The notes under the pieces are model-generated. The model ran no database searches. It was not told the origin of the DNA and saw nothing but the letters and a program-made list of their open reading frames with translations. A DNA stretch of 64,000 nt from Erpobdella octoculata. Lineage: Eukaryota; Annelida; Clitellata; Hirudinida; Erpobdellidae. Of the stretch, positions 1 to 11,345 are shown one piece after another. The first letter of the stretch is position 1. The number at the start of each line of letters is the position of its first letter. The translations under genes were made by a program, and so were the position numbers. Location of the stretch: the NCBI GenBank assembly GCA_963978895.1, contig OZ022244.1, positions 2,136,020-2,200,019 of the forward strand. The letters run 5' to 3'.

Positions 1-103
1 TCGGAAAAGGGCGGATCATTTGAAGATTTACCAATAACTCTGATCCACTGGGTTCGACAACGACCATAGAGATGTTGGGAGTTTGAACGTTTTCTTTAGT
101 CAT
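1..103 (-). pseudogene. pogo/Tigger-like transposase C-terminal remnant (cut by window edge)
   Basis: This is the upstream part of the transposase tail seen in full at 44661-45331. Here only the stretch reading toward an RPFPKA-like motif is inside the window. The sequence from position 1 is the same as from 45229. It is a decayed DNA-transposon fragment, not a host gene. Confidence 0.5.
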
Positions 104-214
104 TATTCCATAAGCAGCTTATGCCTCAGTGATGTCTACTCACTTGGTGTTTTTCAGCTGCAGATTTAACTAGCAAGCAAGTTTTTAAAACTAACCCGTC
201 AAACAGAGAAACTT

Positions 215-1127
215 TACAGATGTCTCCCTACAATGACAAACTACTACAATCTAAAAACCCTGACACGCAATCTACATGGGCTATATATTGAACAGGAAAA
301 ACAATATTGGCATGGACAAATTTCAGATGCTGAGGACGACCCAAAAAAACTTTGGAGGACGTTGGGGAAAATGCTTTGTCGTGACCAGCAATTTTCGCAA
401 TCGTCTTCTGACGGCCCAACTGCAGACTGTTTTGACAAAGTTGAACTGTCAGAGCATCCATATCATCGGCACCATCTCCAGTTTTCTCCTAAAAAGAATG
501 CTCTGCAACATTACTTGGTTTCAGTTTCATCACTCGAGAACATGTCTACAAATTGATAATGAGTGCCCCAAACAAAAGTTGTTTACTAGATCCTGCACCA
601 ACCTGGCTGATTAAGAAAGTTGCAACGGAGTTGTCGCCATTTCTCACTTTTCTGCTTAACACCTCTCTTCAAAATGGTATCTTTCCAAAAATGTTTGGTT
701 TTGCGATTGTCACTGCAGTACTTAAGAAGACTACGCTTGATCCACTAGATCCTAAAAAATATCGGCCTATATCTAATCTTTCATTTATTTCTAAACTGTT
801 GGAACGTGCAGTGAATGATCAACTTGGATGCTACTTATCTGAGCACTCTCTTCTTCCTCTAGTTCAGTCTGCCTACCGCAGGTTTCTTCTTCTCTGCTCC
901 AACTGCCTGGAACAACTTGCCAACTCAACTTCGAAGCTGTGAAAGCTCCCTCTATACTTTCAAAGCATCCTTGAAAACTGTACTTTTCGATAACTAATTA
1001 TTTTAAACTGTTGTTTTATTTTACTTTTTTTTTATTCTTGATCAAACGAATGGCACAGCGCATTTGTGAAGCGCCTGCGCTTGAATTTGCGCGATACAAA
1101 TAAACAGAGAATAGAATAGAATAATAT
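215..1127 (+). pseudogene. LINE B (CR1/L2-like) reverse transcriptase, internally deleted
   Basis: Pieces of a non-LTR retrotransposon ORF2 are readable. The pre-RT linker lies at 233-556 (motif KKLWRTLGKML) and the RT N-terminus at 553-880 (SCLLDPAPTWLI, KKYRPISNLSFISKLLERAV). At position 880/881 the reading jumps from the SAYR motif straight to the C-terminal end (SNCLEQL); unit 2 keeps about 1.03 kb at this place, including the YADD catalytic box. The 3' UTR has a GCGC-rich stem and ends in an AATAG-type tail near 1127. It cannot encode an active RT. The same deletion is present in the unit 3 copy. Confidence 0.85.
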
Positions 1128-1194
1128 CCAATGAATAATAGTAAATTATTGAGAAAGTGTATTGAAGCTAATTTAAGAAAAAATATTCTATAAT

Positions 1195-1535
1195 CTAATG
1201 CAAAGAAATATATTATTTTATCAGCCAATCCAAAGAAATATATTATTTTATCAGCCAATCCAAAAAAATATCATACTCCATTAGCTACAACTAATCAGTT
1301 CTAGTTGATAATCCTAGGATGTTTTATACACATCAATTAATGCAAGGAAATATCATACTCTATCAGCTAATCCATGGGAATATCATACTCCATCAGCTAC
1401 AGCTAATCAGCTGTAGTTAACAATCCTAGGAAATATTATTGTCCATGAACTATTACAAGACAATATCATACTCTATCAGCTACTTCTAAAGATTATTATA
1501 CTCCATCCCTATCAGCTAATTCAAGGAATTATCTT
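1195..1535. repeat. degenerate short tandem repeat array
   Basis: The phrases ATATCATACTC, ATCAGCTAATCC and GATAATCCTAGGA recur irregularly, with units of roughly 30-40 bp inside a longer unit of about 115 bp. The same array follows LINE B in all three units (46423-46763 and 27780-28205), and unit 2 has one extra long unit. No coding potential. Confidence 0.7.
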
Positions 1536-1539
1536 ACAC

Positions 1540-2149
1540 CAGGGGTCTCCCTACTTCTCGGCTGGAGGGCCGCATTAACAGTCAACAGCAGTTTAGGGGG
1601 GCGACTGCACACTAGAGGTCAATATAAGAAAGAATCAAAACATAGATGTTGTTTTTACTTATATATTTATAATTTTAATATTTTTTAATATTATATTTAA
1701 TGTTGTGTATAAATAAAGTTATTTAAACATGAATAAATAGTGAAACTGTATCTTGCACACAATATGGCTCAAAAAATGCCGACTGACAAGTCATAACACT
1801 AACACTAATTAAAATAGAGTTCTACACATTTTACAATTATATGACAGTATACGACAGTACAAAACAATGGTAATCATGGAGAAAAGCGGAATAAATTATT
1901 TTCGTGTATTTTTCAAACATTTTTTTATAAATTTTATACCGATAGAAAATACCGTCAGGCAGCGATAAAAGCTCGAGTACGCAGGCTGACAACAAACTAA
2001 AAACGAAGTAGAATATGAAATAAAAGTAGAAATTAAATTGTATGATTTGTGTAAGATAAATTGGAAAAATATATTATTTAAAAAATTAATACAAATTAAT
2101 TTTTTTTAAATATAAAAAGTCTCCTCAGGCCGCAGTTTGGAGACCCCTG
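1540..2149. mobile_element. hAT-type MITE (CAGGGGTCTCC family), unit 1 copy
   Basis: A 610-bp element begins CAGGGGTCTCC and ends GGAGACCCCTG, an inverted repeat. The flanks are TCTTACAC (1532-1539) and TCTAACAC (2150-2157), an 8-bp target-site duplication with one mismatch, as made by hAT transposases. No transposase ORF, so it is non-autonomous. Copies occur at 28214-28841, 46768-47377 and, truncated, at 22522-22660. Confidence 0.85.
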
Positions 2150-3060
2150 TCTAACACCATCAGCTATTCCATGGAAATATAATTTATCGGCACTCATCTT
2201 TCTTCTTTTCATGTCAACAAAACTGATTTTTTGCAGAAAGTCAAGATGCAAAAACAACTCATGTTAAAAATAATCTTGAGAAATTTTTTGAATTAAAGAT
2301 TAAAATCTATGCCTTTTTTGTTGCTTTAGTTTTTGCAAAAAGAGTCATTTTGGATGATGTAATGTGCTTTAGGGGAGATATCTAATGAAATTGAATCTAG
2401 GTTTGGTAAGTTGAGAGTCTCAACTTGAGGCAGCTCTCAAGTGGAAATTATTATTTATCTTTAAGAAATTATTGAAAATCATTGACAAATTTGTGCCATC
2501 TCAAATTTGAAATACATTCACAATAATCACTTTTGTTTGAATTGTTGCTGGTGTTATTAAAATTTTGTGTGTGTTCACTGATTGATATGATGGTTGTTAT
2601 TTTTTTAAATCAAAACTTTGTGTTTTTATTTGGCTTATTGTTTGAATTGTTAGTATTTCTTTATCCTACTGATTATTTTTTTCTTCTTTTTTTCAGAATA
2701 TTTGTCATTACCTTAGTAGTTTTTTTCATATTGTATTATCATGTTATTGATTGAAAAAAAGATGTTATCACTTTTTAGTGTTAGGGTCATTAGGAGTGCT
2801 GCCTTATAGAAGCTATTTTAAAATCCTTTTTTATACAATATTGTTTCTTTTCTTCAATTATCAAAGTTCTTGTTGAATGTTTGTGTTCTTGGGTTTGTTG
2901 GTAAATTATGCTAGTAGTCTTCTATCCTCTAATTATGTATGCTTGAATGCTTGTTGTAATTTTGTGTTGCTTTCATGGTTTTTTTAGGGAATTTATTGGA
3001 AAGCTCTTTACCAGTTTATTTGATTGGTTGATTGATCAATATCTACAAAACAGTTTTTGT
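2150..3060. other. AT-rich intergenic stretch, no gene recognised
   Basis: T-rich sequence shared with units 2 (28850-29830) and 3 (47378-48290). The hydrophobic frames here come from poly-T tracts, and many indels separate the copies, which argues against coding function. Confidence 0.6.
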
Positions 3061-3063
3061 GAG

Positions 3064-3376
3064 TTAAAGAAAAACATTGAACCTACTTTTCATCCGACAG
3101 TAGTAAAACTTTTCTCCGTCATGACGAACTTGATGAGATGCAGAAACAAGGTGAAAATCACTATTTGTTGTTGAAAATTTGCAGACCTTGAGTTTACATG
3201 TTGGTGGAAAAGATAAAAAATATGGATTGACAGTAAAGTTAATGTCGTCAAAATTGTATTTTGTCCAGTCTTCAGTGGGAAAAAGAGAAGTTCTCAACAG
3301 ACATTTCCAGCGTGAGTTACCTGTGGTGTATGCTCCTGAAGAAGACCATGCACCAAACCAAAAATTTCCCACTGTC
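3064..3376 (-). CDS. conserved unknown ORF / candidate last exon, unit 1 copy
   Basis: An open frame of about 102 codons ends in TAA. A possible splice acceptor (TGTTAG) lies just upstream at 3377-3378. It contains the phrases FWFGAWSSSGAY, TEDWTKYNFDDINFT and a C-terminal S-x-H..DGEKFYYC pattern. Unit 2 (29839-30147) differs at about a fifth of residues but has no indel in this frame, while neighbouring DNA has many; this suggests past selection on the protein. The spacing of His, acidic residues, aromatics and Cys near the end weakly recalls dermatopontin-type repeats; this is only a guess. No upstream exon was identified. Confidence 0.4.
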
Positions 3377-3450
3377 CTAACATTTAGAATTGCAAGTAGT
3401 GCCTTAAAATAACATATACTTTTTGAAATTTAATTAAAAGAAAAAGTCAT

Positions 3451-4142
<692 letters not shown>

Positions 4143-4187
4143 GTCATGAAACTAGAAAGATAGCAACAACGTAAAACGTTTTCCATC

Positions 4188-4246
4188 ATGGTGAAATTTG
4201 TGTTTGAAAAAATTTCAATATCTGATATGCAATACTCTGATATTAA
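4188..4246 (+). CDS. candidate first exon with strong splice donor, unit 1 copy
   Basis: An ATG opens a 19-codon stretch (MVKFVFEKISISDMQYSDI) that runs into a perfect GTAAGT donor at 4247. Unit 2 (30266-30324) keeps the same length, donor and frame with one Ser-to-Pro change; unit 3 (49420-49478) is identical. The product is not recognised and no following exon was found, so this may be a relic. The solo LTR ends 45 bp upstream. Confidence 0.35.
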
Positions 4247-4692
4247 GTAAGTAATCATTGCTCAAATTCTTCTACTGTGTTTAATTGGCTATGTTCGTCT
4301 GTCTGTGATTCGATATGATTTTGATAGTATATAATAACAACAAATTTTTGATTTCTTCTTTGCAACAATAATAGCTTTGCTTTTTGTGTTGTATCGTAAA
4401 ATGGAAAAGTTAAACTTAGATACTATATTTGTTCGTTTTTAAATGTTTCACTGAAGATTCTAATTTATGGACCAGCCAAAGTAGATTTAAAGACTCAAAA
4501 ATTGTAGCTATGTTTTTGAAAACAATTTAGTTGTGTTGTACAAAAATTAAGATTATATAGTTGTGTAATGCTTATACTCGCTTTAATCATAGTTAACTTA
4601 ATTTATTTGAATAACTAGAGCTAATAACTTGCAACAATAAATAAAAAAACAAAGGATTATACACTTGGCGATTCAATTCACAAATAAATGAG

Positions 4693-4925
4693 ATGTTTCT
4701 CTTGAGTTTGGTTTATCAATGTCACGTGATTCCGGAGATATTCGATGTCGACTCCGCAAGCGTTTATAGCACAAAAGCTCATAACTCCGGAACCGAAAGT
4801 ACCGTGATCCTGTTATTCAAACTTGAATTAGAGCGCATACACCCCTATGTTTCTTTTGAGTTTGGTTTTTCATGGTCACGTGGTTCCGCAGATATTCGAC
4901 GTCGACTCCGCAAGTGTTTATAGCC
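4693..4925. repeat. tandem duplication, period about 154 bp
   Basis: Two similar stretches starting at 4693 and 4847 share GAGTTTGGTTT, TCACGTG and the phrase GTCGACTCCGCAAG. Related single or partial copies occur at 31074-31160 and 49925-50157. Origin unknown; possibly part of an old transposon. Confidence 0.6.
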
Positions 4926-5159
4926 CAAATCTGAAGTGGGCGTGGTCGGAAGAAGGTCTCATTGCCCCCCCCCCTGTACCTGTAAAATTTCAGGTCGCTG
5001 GCTATTACCGTTTGTAAAATCGCGATTTCCATGCTCGGATTCCTATACCTCCCGGCTTAGGTATCCGATTCAACTATAGCGGACTCGCCCGAGCTTCGCA
5101 CTTGAAGTCTTTTAAATTATTTTAATTATAATTAGAATATTAATTGAAACTAGAGATAG

Positions 5160-5560
5160 CCCGTCAAAATGACGGATTTTTTTAAAAATCTCATTTTATC
5201 AACATAAACTTCAATTAAAATCTGGTTGCCCAATAATGTTAAAAAATGCAATACTAAACGAGGACTCTGCAACGGATTTTGAATGTGGTTTGGTTGGAGT
5301 TTTAAAAACAAATTTAATTATGGAAGAAATTTTGAATGGAGCAGGTTCACAAATTTGGTTTATTGCCAAAATATTGCTTAACTAATCCAGAACTTTCTTT
5401 CGTTTTCAGGAGACGACCGTTTCCAATTAAACTGGCGTTTGCAATTTCAATAAATTAATTTCAGGCACAAGCATTACATATGGTAGGCATATATTTACTA
5501 GATCCAGTCATGAACAGCTAAATGTTGCCAAGTCTTGAGCATGTCGTAATGGCGAACTAT
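5160..5560. other. intergenic, nothing recognised
   Basis: AT-rich sequence with no coding signal. Homology with unit 2 stops near 5195 (31595 in unit 2) and resumes near 5560 (35340), where the hAT remnant begins. Confidence 0.5.
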
Positions 5561-6193
5561 ACAAATTTTGTAAAATCAATTTTGCTTAACGTATTACGCT
5601 CATTGGTACCTGTATGAGCTAGACCACTAAGTCGCCAGATTAGCCGGCGGAGCGGATTTGCAAAAGTACTAATCCGTGAAATTAAATTTTGTAATTTCTT
5701 ACATAATATGTTATCTCTAAACCCAAATAAAATCCAAGATTAGTTTTATATAACATGAACTACCTGTTATCAGAATAGCCTTTTTCAAATTTAAACTGAA
5801 ACCAAGACTAAACAACATAAATATGAACTGTAGTTCATATGTTGATTATTATTGTAATCACAGAACTTTCCCATTATTTCACTTAATACATTAAACCGAT
5901 TCTAAATAATATATAGCCTAAAATTCACTCCCAAACGTATTTATAAAAATATGTAAATCGTACTAACCAAACTTGACCCGAACCCGACCCAAACCTTACC
6001 CCAGCCCTACCCGAACCTGAAATTTTGAAAGTCAAAAACCCGTACCAAAACCCGAACACGATCTTTGAAAATTTGAAAACCAGAACCCAAACCCGAACCC
6101 GGTGTTTGGAAAGTCTCAAACCCGAACCCGAAAGTTCTAAATTCAAGAACCCGAAGACGAAAAAATCAAAAAGTTGTACCCGTGACATCCCTA
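5560..6193. mobile_element. hAT element remnant, right end only, unit 1 copy
   Basis: The right terminus reads GTACCCGTGACATCCCTA and is followed by ATTCTCAC (6194-6201), the 8-bp duplication that flanks the complete copy in unit 2 (33498-35894). Repeated CCCGAACC and CCGAAAGT phrases lie in the subterminal region. The left end is missing here. Confidence 0.7.
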
Positions 6194-6608
6194 ATTCTCA
6201 CTATTTTATTGATTGGTTTTCTATAATTTTCATATAGTTACAAAACTTATCAATAGCCGTTCTTTGTTAAAAATTGTCTTGCTAAGTAATCTATGAACGA
6301 ATTAACAAAGAAAAAATTGTGTACCACATTCCTAGGTATATATGCTTTGACTCCTTCATTCCAGGTTTCATAGGTATGTGGCGAATTAGTTAAGCGTTGT
6401 TTCTCTCCGTCGAACCAGACATCGCATACATTGTTGCAAAAAACAACAAAATCTGTTTATTGCAAGCAATTGAATAGTTATATGTCAAAGTTATAATATC
6501 TGGTAGTTGAAGTATTAAGGTGATTTGAGATACTCCGACAAAATGACGATTTCTCGAATGTTATTATAAGCAATTTTATATAAAAAACTTAAATTGTTCT
6601 CTAAGGAT

Positions 6609-6870
6609 ACATAAATACATACACACATACATACATACATACATACCTACCTACATACATACATACATACATACATACATACATACATACATACATACAT
6701 ACATACATACATACATACATACATACATACATACATACATACATACATACATACATACATACATACATACATACATACATACATACATACATACATACAT
6801 ACATACATACATACATACATACATACATACATACATACATACATACATTCATACATACATACATACATAT
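6609..6870. repeat. (CATA)n microsatellite
   Basis: About 260 bp of CATA repeat lies directly against the 3' tail of LINE A. Unit 2 has the same tract uninterrupted (36313-36632) without the LINE, so the LINE landed in or beside it. Confidence 0.95.
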
Positions 6871-6903
6871 TATTATTATTATTATTATTATTTATTTATT
6901 TAA

Positions 6904-6938
6904 CGTGCTCTCTAAAAAGAAAAATTTCTCAGAGCACG
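6904..6938 (-). promoter_or_regulatory. LINE A 3' UTR hairpin
   Basis: CGTGCTCT and AGAGCACG form a perfect 8-bp stem around a loop of about 19 nt, shortly before the simple-repeat tail. In CR1/L2-type LINEs the conserved 3' end is the reverse transcriptase recognition site; that role is inferred here. Confidence 0.6.
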
Positions 6939-6995
6939 AGGCGGCAGTGCCAAAATAAACGAACGAACAGAATCACACATCAGAAACAAAAAGGG

Positions 6996-9900
6996 TCAAT
7001 ATCCGTTCGTCATGCGAAGAAAAAAATGAGTTTTAAGTCGTTTCCTAAAAACATAAACGCTATCAACACACGCCGGATCGGTAAGTTCAATCGGTAGATT
7101 GTTCCAGGTAGTTGGACAAGAAACTGCAAAAGCCCTCGGTCCAAACGTCCTGGTTCCGCAGGAAGGAACAAGAAGCTGACCGGAAGAAGCCGAGCGAAGG
7201 TGAGATCGGCCAGGAAACTGAGTCACCGGAATGCACAGACCGGAGAGGTATGACGGCGCAGAACCATGGAGGCATCGGTACGCAGTGAGAGATAGCTTGA
7301 AGTCGATACGCGCCTGCATGTTCAGCCAGTGTAGTCGGTCGTGAATCGCTTTAGTGACATGACCGTATCGATGCAATCGGAGAATCAGCCTAGCCGTGGC
7401 ACGCATGACACCATCAAGCCGCCTCATTAACAGATCCGGTATTCCACTGAGTAGACAATTACAATAATCAAGTCTAGACAAGATCAAAGCGCGGGAAAGT
7501 GCATGCGAAGAATCGACCGTGAGGGATTTGCGAACTGACCTCATCTGTCGTAGATGGTAGTAACTGGTGTTGACCAATTTTGCAACGTGTTCGCTGAAAG
7601 TCAGTTGAGAATCTATGATGACCCCAAGATTGCGAACCCTATCGACGAGACGAATAATGTTTCCAGCTATATTGATCTCGTCAAAGGTGCAGTGCAACCG
7701 ACGTCTAGAGGATCCCAGTAGAATGACCTCTGTCTTGGAGGCATTTAACTTTAGTCGATTGCATTTCATCCATTCCATTATCTCCGAAACGCAGCCGTCC
7801 AATCTGTCCGCGAGCACACCGATACTCTCAGTGCCGCAATGATCGTAGATTTGTAGATCATCAGCATAACCATGAATATTGAAACCACGTTGAGCAACCA
7901 GGGCAAAAACATCTGAAGTGTATGCAATGAAGAATAGCGGTCCTAGAATTGAACCTTGTGGAACACCACACACAATCGAGGACCAACCAGAAAGGATACC
8001 TCCATAACGAACACACTGCCTCCGATCGCAAAGATACGAACCGATCCACCGAAGAGCAACAGAATCAATGCCAAATGTACGCTCCAATCTGGTCACGAGG
8101 ATTCCATGATCAACGCAATCGAATGCAGCGCTGGGATCGAGCATAGCGAGCAGTGTTACCATCCCTCGATCGGTTGCCAAGAGAACATCCGAAGTAACCT
8201 TGAGTAATGCAGTTTCCGTCGAACGGCACCTCCGATAGGCAGACTGATGCTCCGGTAGAAGGTTGTGTCCATCCAGGTGATGTTGAATTTGTTTGTTAAC
8301 CGCCCGTTCCAAAACCTTAGAGATGAACTGAAGATTCAAAACTGGGCGATAACTGGCAGGCAGAGAAACATCCAGCGTAGATTTTTTTCAAGATTGGCGT
8401 GACCTCGGCCACTCTGAATGGGACCGGAAAGTGACCAGTGTCCAACGATTTATTAAACAGATCTGTAACAAATGGGGCCAAGGTTTCTGAAAATTCTTTG
8501 ATGAGCCATGTTGGCGCCGGGTCTAGACCACATGACTTGTTTGGAGAGTTTTTAATTAGGTCCTTGACGTCATCCTTAGTAAGAGTCGCAAAGTTGCTGA
8601 AACGTTCTCCAGAGAAGGTGTTGAACTCAGGCGTATCCGAATCAAAGGTAGACGCTCGGACGTCCGTGACCTTCTTCTCAAAAGAACTCATGAATTGCTC
8701 TGCAGTCAGACCATCCTGAAGAATGAAAGATCGTTTCTTTCCCATCACGGCAGACAAATCTCTCCACAGCTTGCTTGCGTTTCCTGCACTCTCCGCAATC
8801 GTATTTTGCCAGTACGCATCCTGTGCTCTCCTATAAAAATCCTGGCAAAAACGTAACTGCGCAACCCATTTATCACGGTCAGAGATCAGTCGGGTTCTTC
8901 TGTAAATTCTTTCAAGAGAACGAGCTTTTCGTTTCTGCTCGCCGCAAGCAGTATTGAACCATGGAGTGATCGGACGATAATTTCTCAAGGCGGACCGACG
9001 TGGAGCATGCTTCTCAACAAGATCGGTCAGTATTCTGTTGTACATCGCAGCCATTTCATCCAGTCCAAGGCCGCTCCAGCTGCTGTCCTCAGTGCAGAGT
9101 TTGCTTGATTTGAGATCCTGTAAAAAAAAGATCACGATCAAAGGTCTTCCATGCCCTGCCTGTTACCATTAGTGATACAGGATTTGGTTTCATGAGTGGC
9201 AGTCTTGAAATGATGAGAGAATGATCGGACACAGATGGAACATACACTTCACAAGCAACAGAAGATGACTGAGCTGGGTCCTTCGTGATGACAACGTCTA
9301 AGGTATGTCCGGCTTTGTGGGTTGGTGAAGAAATATTCTGGACAAGGCCAAAGCAATCCACGATCGTGTTGAATTTCATTGTCCATACATCATCCGGTTT
9401 GTCCAAGTGAATGTTGATATCTCCAACGACAAGAATATGGCAGCTGTGAACAGTTAATTCTTCAAGCATCTGGCTGAAATCCTCCAAGAACTGGTCAGAA
9501 ACTCGTTCACTTCCAGGCCGGTAAATGACCACAGCAATTGTTCTAACACTCCTTAAGATAAGCATTACAGAAACGAATTTAAAAGTCTCAACTTTGCTGG
9601 TAAGATTCATTCGGCGGGCTTTGCACGATTCTTTGCAAATCCACGCAACGCCGCCCCCCAGTAGACGACCAGATTGCATCTTTTGTGTAGCAGACCTCGC
9701 CAAACGTTTTCGTTCTCGTGCCTGATCCACGCACGTGTATCCATCCGGTGTGATTCTTGCGAGAGTGATGTCTTCTGATGATTCGTGAAAAGTCTCGGCA
9801 ACTGCGAAGGCATCAAGATCATGTTCAGCGATGATATTTGTCAGCGATGCACTTTTATTTCCGATCGACTGACAATTCAAATATCCAATAGTCAAGTACT

Positions 9901-10099
9901 TGTTTCGAACGTATGATTCTGTGTTGGAGCTTTTCAGATTTTTCCCGCAACGGGAAGTCTTCTGGTAACTATCCTGTCCCCCGCGATGAACAGATTCGTC
10001 TCTCCAGCTCGTATTCTCTGCTTCATACTTTCGACTAGGAGTTTTCGTGCTTCTCTTTCCTTTGGAGTCATATCCTGATGTATAAAAACTGCTGACCAA
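6996..10099 (-). pseudogene. LINE A ORF2: AP endonuclease + reverse transcriptase, two frameshifts
   Basis: The endonuclease reads 10099-9089, with motifs YLNCQSIGNKS, GDINIHLD and SDHSLII. The RT follows at 9141-8317 (NKSCGLDPAPTWLI) and 8339-6996 (FISKVLERAV, VPQGSILGPL, the catalytic YADD box near 7857-7868, and a C-terminal TTWNNLP region). Frame changes sit in an A8 run (9122-9129) and a T7 run (8382-8388). Family products nick DNA and copy the LINE RNA at the nick. The copy in unit 3 has both frameshifts, so they predate the block duplication. Not functional as read. Confidence 0.85.
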
Positions 10100-10668
10100 C
10101 CTCCTTCCTTCATCGTCCTCAAGTTTTTTGCCAACTTGAGAAGATTCGACTGTTGATTTTCGTTTTTCAATACCAGTTTCAACGGTCTTGGTCGAGCAGG
10201 TTCACTCTCTCCTTCGATTCTTTTCCCAAGTCTAATTAAGTTAACAATTTCGACATCATCACAAGAGATTAACTTCAGCAATTCCTCGATCTTCGATTTG
10301 TCCTCCGATTTGCGCTTATCAGGTGTAGACGAACTCGACTCGCCCAGCCCATAGACAACAACAGAGGTCCTTCTCCTGAGCTTGTCGGCTTCCTCATCTT
10401 TGTCATCCTGTGTCTTTGCGTCGAGAGCTTTTTTAGGGCAAAGCTGTAGGCCTGATGCCTGCTCACCTTTCTCAGTCAGAACAGAATGGTGTATTTTCTT
10501 GACGCCTTCTGATAATTCGTCAACCCTTTCTTTGAAAAGATCGGACCACTTTTTTGTTGCTGTATCAACCTTATTTGAGAGAGGTTCAAGATCAACATCT
10601 GCAATTTTCTTTGTCAAACCCCTAACTTCATCGAGGACCTCGTTGAGTTTTTTCCTATTGAGGGAAAG
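9934..10668 (-). CDS. LINE A ORF1 protein, 5'-truncated, unit 1 copy
   Basis: The frame is open from the LINE 5' junction to a stop at 9934. The N-terminal part is a charged, heptad-rich probable coiled coil (LNEVLDEVRGLTKKI onward). A globular part follows with VVVYGLGESS and RIRAGETNLFI, like the RNA-binding ORF1 proteins of CR1/L2 LINEs. No ATG precedes the junction, so the true start was lost by truncation. It overlaps the start of ORF2. Unlike the unit 3 copy it has no internal stop. Confidence 0.7.
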   Translation of the reverse strand, partial: LSLNRKKLNEVLDEVRGLTKKIADVDLEPLSNKVDTATKKWSDLFKERVDELSEGVKKIHHSVLTEKGEQASGLQLCPKKALDAKTQDDKDEEADKLRRRTSVVVYGLGESSSSTPDKRKSEDKSKIEELLKLISCDDVEIVNLIRLGKRIEGESEPARPRPLKLVLKNENQQSNLLKLAKNLRTMKEGGWSAVFIHQDMTPKEREARKLLVESMKQRIRAGETNLFIAGDRIVTRRLPVAGKI

Positions 10669-10699
10669 TTCACATACATATAGACTTTATGGTTATTGT

Positions 10700-11337
10700 T
10701 AGGGATGGACCGAAACTACTTTAACTACTAACTTATAGTCTTATAGAGCAGCTGTACAGTTAAATATTATGAGACAATGATGTGGATTTTTCAAACTTTA
10801 CCTGCTTCAATAATTATCGTTACTTACTTTTTTTGTGTTCATATTATATTCATTATTACTTTAATTTTTATATGTTAATAAATTGATTATATTACCGAAC
10901 GGATTACAAAATAAACCAGTTAAAAAGGCATGTTATTTTAGCTGATTTATAATACAACAACACCGTCGGCCGATAGAATTTTGGTACAGTTGTACAATCG
11001 CCACATCGTCGTATGATGATTTTTCTCCCTGTTGTATGCTGGGTTTGGATATGTTTTCTGATTACTTTCGATTTGATTCATTGGTGGTGTTGACATTCTT
11101 CTTTGTTTCCGGTTCGTTTGTGGGGTCCTGTTGTGCTTTTTTTCTGTTCGTGCGGTTTTTTTTTTGTAATTCGGCAAGGAGTTATTAAACTCGTTTTGAC
11201 AACATAATAAATAAATATAATGTATATTATTATATATACACTAAAAAACTCGGACTCGGCGCTCGGACTCGGTGCAAAATGACCCTAAAACTCGGTGCTC
11301 GAACTCGGCACCAAATTTGCCGCTCGGTCCATCCCTA
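10700..11337. mobile_element. hAT-type MITE (TAGGGATGGACCGA family), unit 1 copy
   Basis: Inverted ends TAGGGATGGACCGA and TCGGTCCATCCCTA are flanked by a perfect 8-bp duplication, GTTATTGT (10692-10699 and 11338-11345). It is 638 bp with no transposase. Repeated CTCGG-rich phrases lie near the right end. Unit 2 has one GTTATTGT and no insert (36654-36661). Confidence 0.9.
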
Positions 11338-11345
11338 GTTATTGT

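Larger units (their letters stand above)
6871..10669 (-). mobile_element. LINE A, CR1/L2-like non-LTR retrotransposon, unit 1 copy
   Basis: A minus-strand LINE holds ORF1, an endonuclease-RT ORF2 and a 3' UTR with a perfect 8-bp hairpin stem. It ends in (AAT)n/(AAAT)n next to the (CATA)n target. The 5' junction near 10669 lies inside ORF1, so the copy is 5'-truncated. ORF2 is broken by two homopolymer frameshifts. Unit 2 lacks this LINE; unit 3 carries the same insertion at 52108-55906. Confidence 0.9.

Noticed and set aside
2533..2754. Hydrophobic 73-codon plus-strand frame (and 47761-47982)
   Set aside because: Arises from poly-T sequence; unit 2 has indels that break it, so it is not a membrane protein gene.
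6601..6868. Open frames of MYVCMYVC type, also at 36190-36652 and 51834-52105
   Set aside because: Translation of the (CATA)n microsatellite in several frames; no start context or conserved flanks.
7615..8207. Plus-strand frames inside LINE A (also 8438-8957, 9525-9725, 10382-10702 and their unit 3 copies)
   Set aside because: Shadows of the minus-strand LINE ORFs, which carry all recognisable motifs.
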